A stretch of 64,000 nucleotides of DNA from Carposina sasakii (lineage: Eukaryota > Arthropoda > Insecta > Lepidoptera > Carposinidae), in the NCBI GenBank assembly GCA_014607495.2, contig CP053159.1, positions 4,347,501 to 4,411,500 on the forward strand. The letters run 5' to 3'. How positions within the stretch are numbered: the stretch's first letter is position 1; every line of letters starts with the position of its first letter. The notes under the pieces are model-generated. The model worked only from the letters and a program-made list of their open reading frames with translations, was not told where the DNA came from and did not search any database. Made by a program: the position numbers and the translations under genes. Positions 63,958-64,000 of the stretch are shown here, in pieces.

Positions 63958-64000
63958 CTGAAACAGAAATATTTAAATTAATAAAAAAAATATCTTACAA
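63958..64000 (-). other. Intron end of the takeout-like gene
   Basis: T-rich on the minus strand (TATTTTTTTTATTAATTTAA) leading to TTTCAG; a normal polypyrimidine tract. The window ends inside it. Confidence 0.5.

Noticed and set aside
63958..63998. 41-base intron between the last takeout-like exon and one just beyond the edge
   Set aside because: GTAAGATA at the edge could be a donor, but 41 bases is shorter than normal insect introns and the upstream exon is not visible.

Overview
This is a 64 kb stretch of AT-rich animal nuclear DNA, almost certainly from a moth (Lepidoptera, noctuoid-like). I base that on three things: many short interspersed elements with Helitron-type ends (5' TC, 3' CTAG/CTAA after a GC-rich hairpin, inserted between A and T) of the sort described as Lep1-like in moths; non-LTR retrotransposon tails ending in (TGATGATG)n; and a takeout/juvenile-hormone-binding-protein exon at the right edge. 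There are no bacterial-type operons, ribosome binding sites or CRISPR arrays. The species call is an inference from repeat style, not a database match.

Coding content is very low. Two loci are convincing. (1) At 54682-55797 (+) an uninterrupted 371-codon frame encodes a C2H2-like zinc finger, a Ser/Pro-rich linker and a helical basic domain resembling the DNA-binding (core-binding) half of a tyrosine recombinase, with no catalytic half. A good splice acceptor lies 13 bases before its ATG. (2) At 63758-63957 (-) lies the last coding exon of a takeout/JHBP-family gene that continues past the right edge, with its poly(A) signal at 63681-63686. Weaker candidates are a first coding exon at 62386-62409 (+), a small first exon at 54230-54280 (-) near an 87-codon frame at 53812-54075 (-), and a TATA-plus-donor arrangement at 46935-47011 (+).

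The rest is mobile-element debris and unassigned intergenic or intronic DNA. I resolve several families: Helitron-like elements (484, 11203, 33163, 43752, 48476, 50030, 57601, 58841); a TA-flanked CAGG-ended MITE (5042, 38511, 51079, 51418, 52545, 57700); a near-palindromic MITE with TTAGGGC-type ends (322, 20379, 21073, 36924, 56831); a perfect-looking foldback element with 105-base arms (56986-57245); other inverted-repeat elements (14420, 17029, 45265); non-LTR 3' ends sharing a conserved stem-loop (2064, 4061, 31384, 33843, 41258, 47760, 48057); and a recurrent roughly 200-base repeat, called family A here, with eleven full or partial copies. Elements are nested in each other at 4838-5455, 28558-29372, 45112-45525 and 57601-58207; the last case gives exact element boundaries because an empty copy of the host exists at 484-806.

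Between repeats are islands of balanced base composition without long frames (for example 10110-10180, 10800-10980, 16190-16330, 20640-20800, 29480-29640, 35460-35960, 36190-36400, 59450-59800). These could be conserved non-coding elements of a gene-poor regulatory landscape, but this cannot be shown from one sequence.
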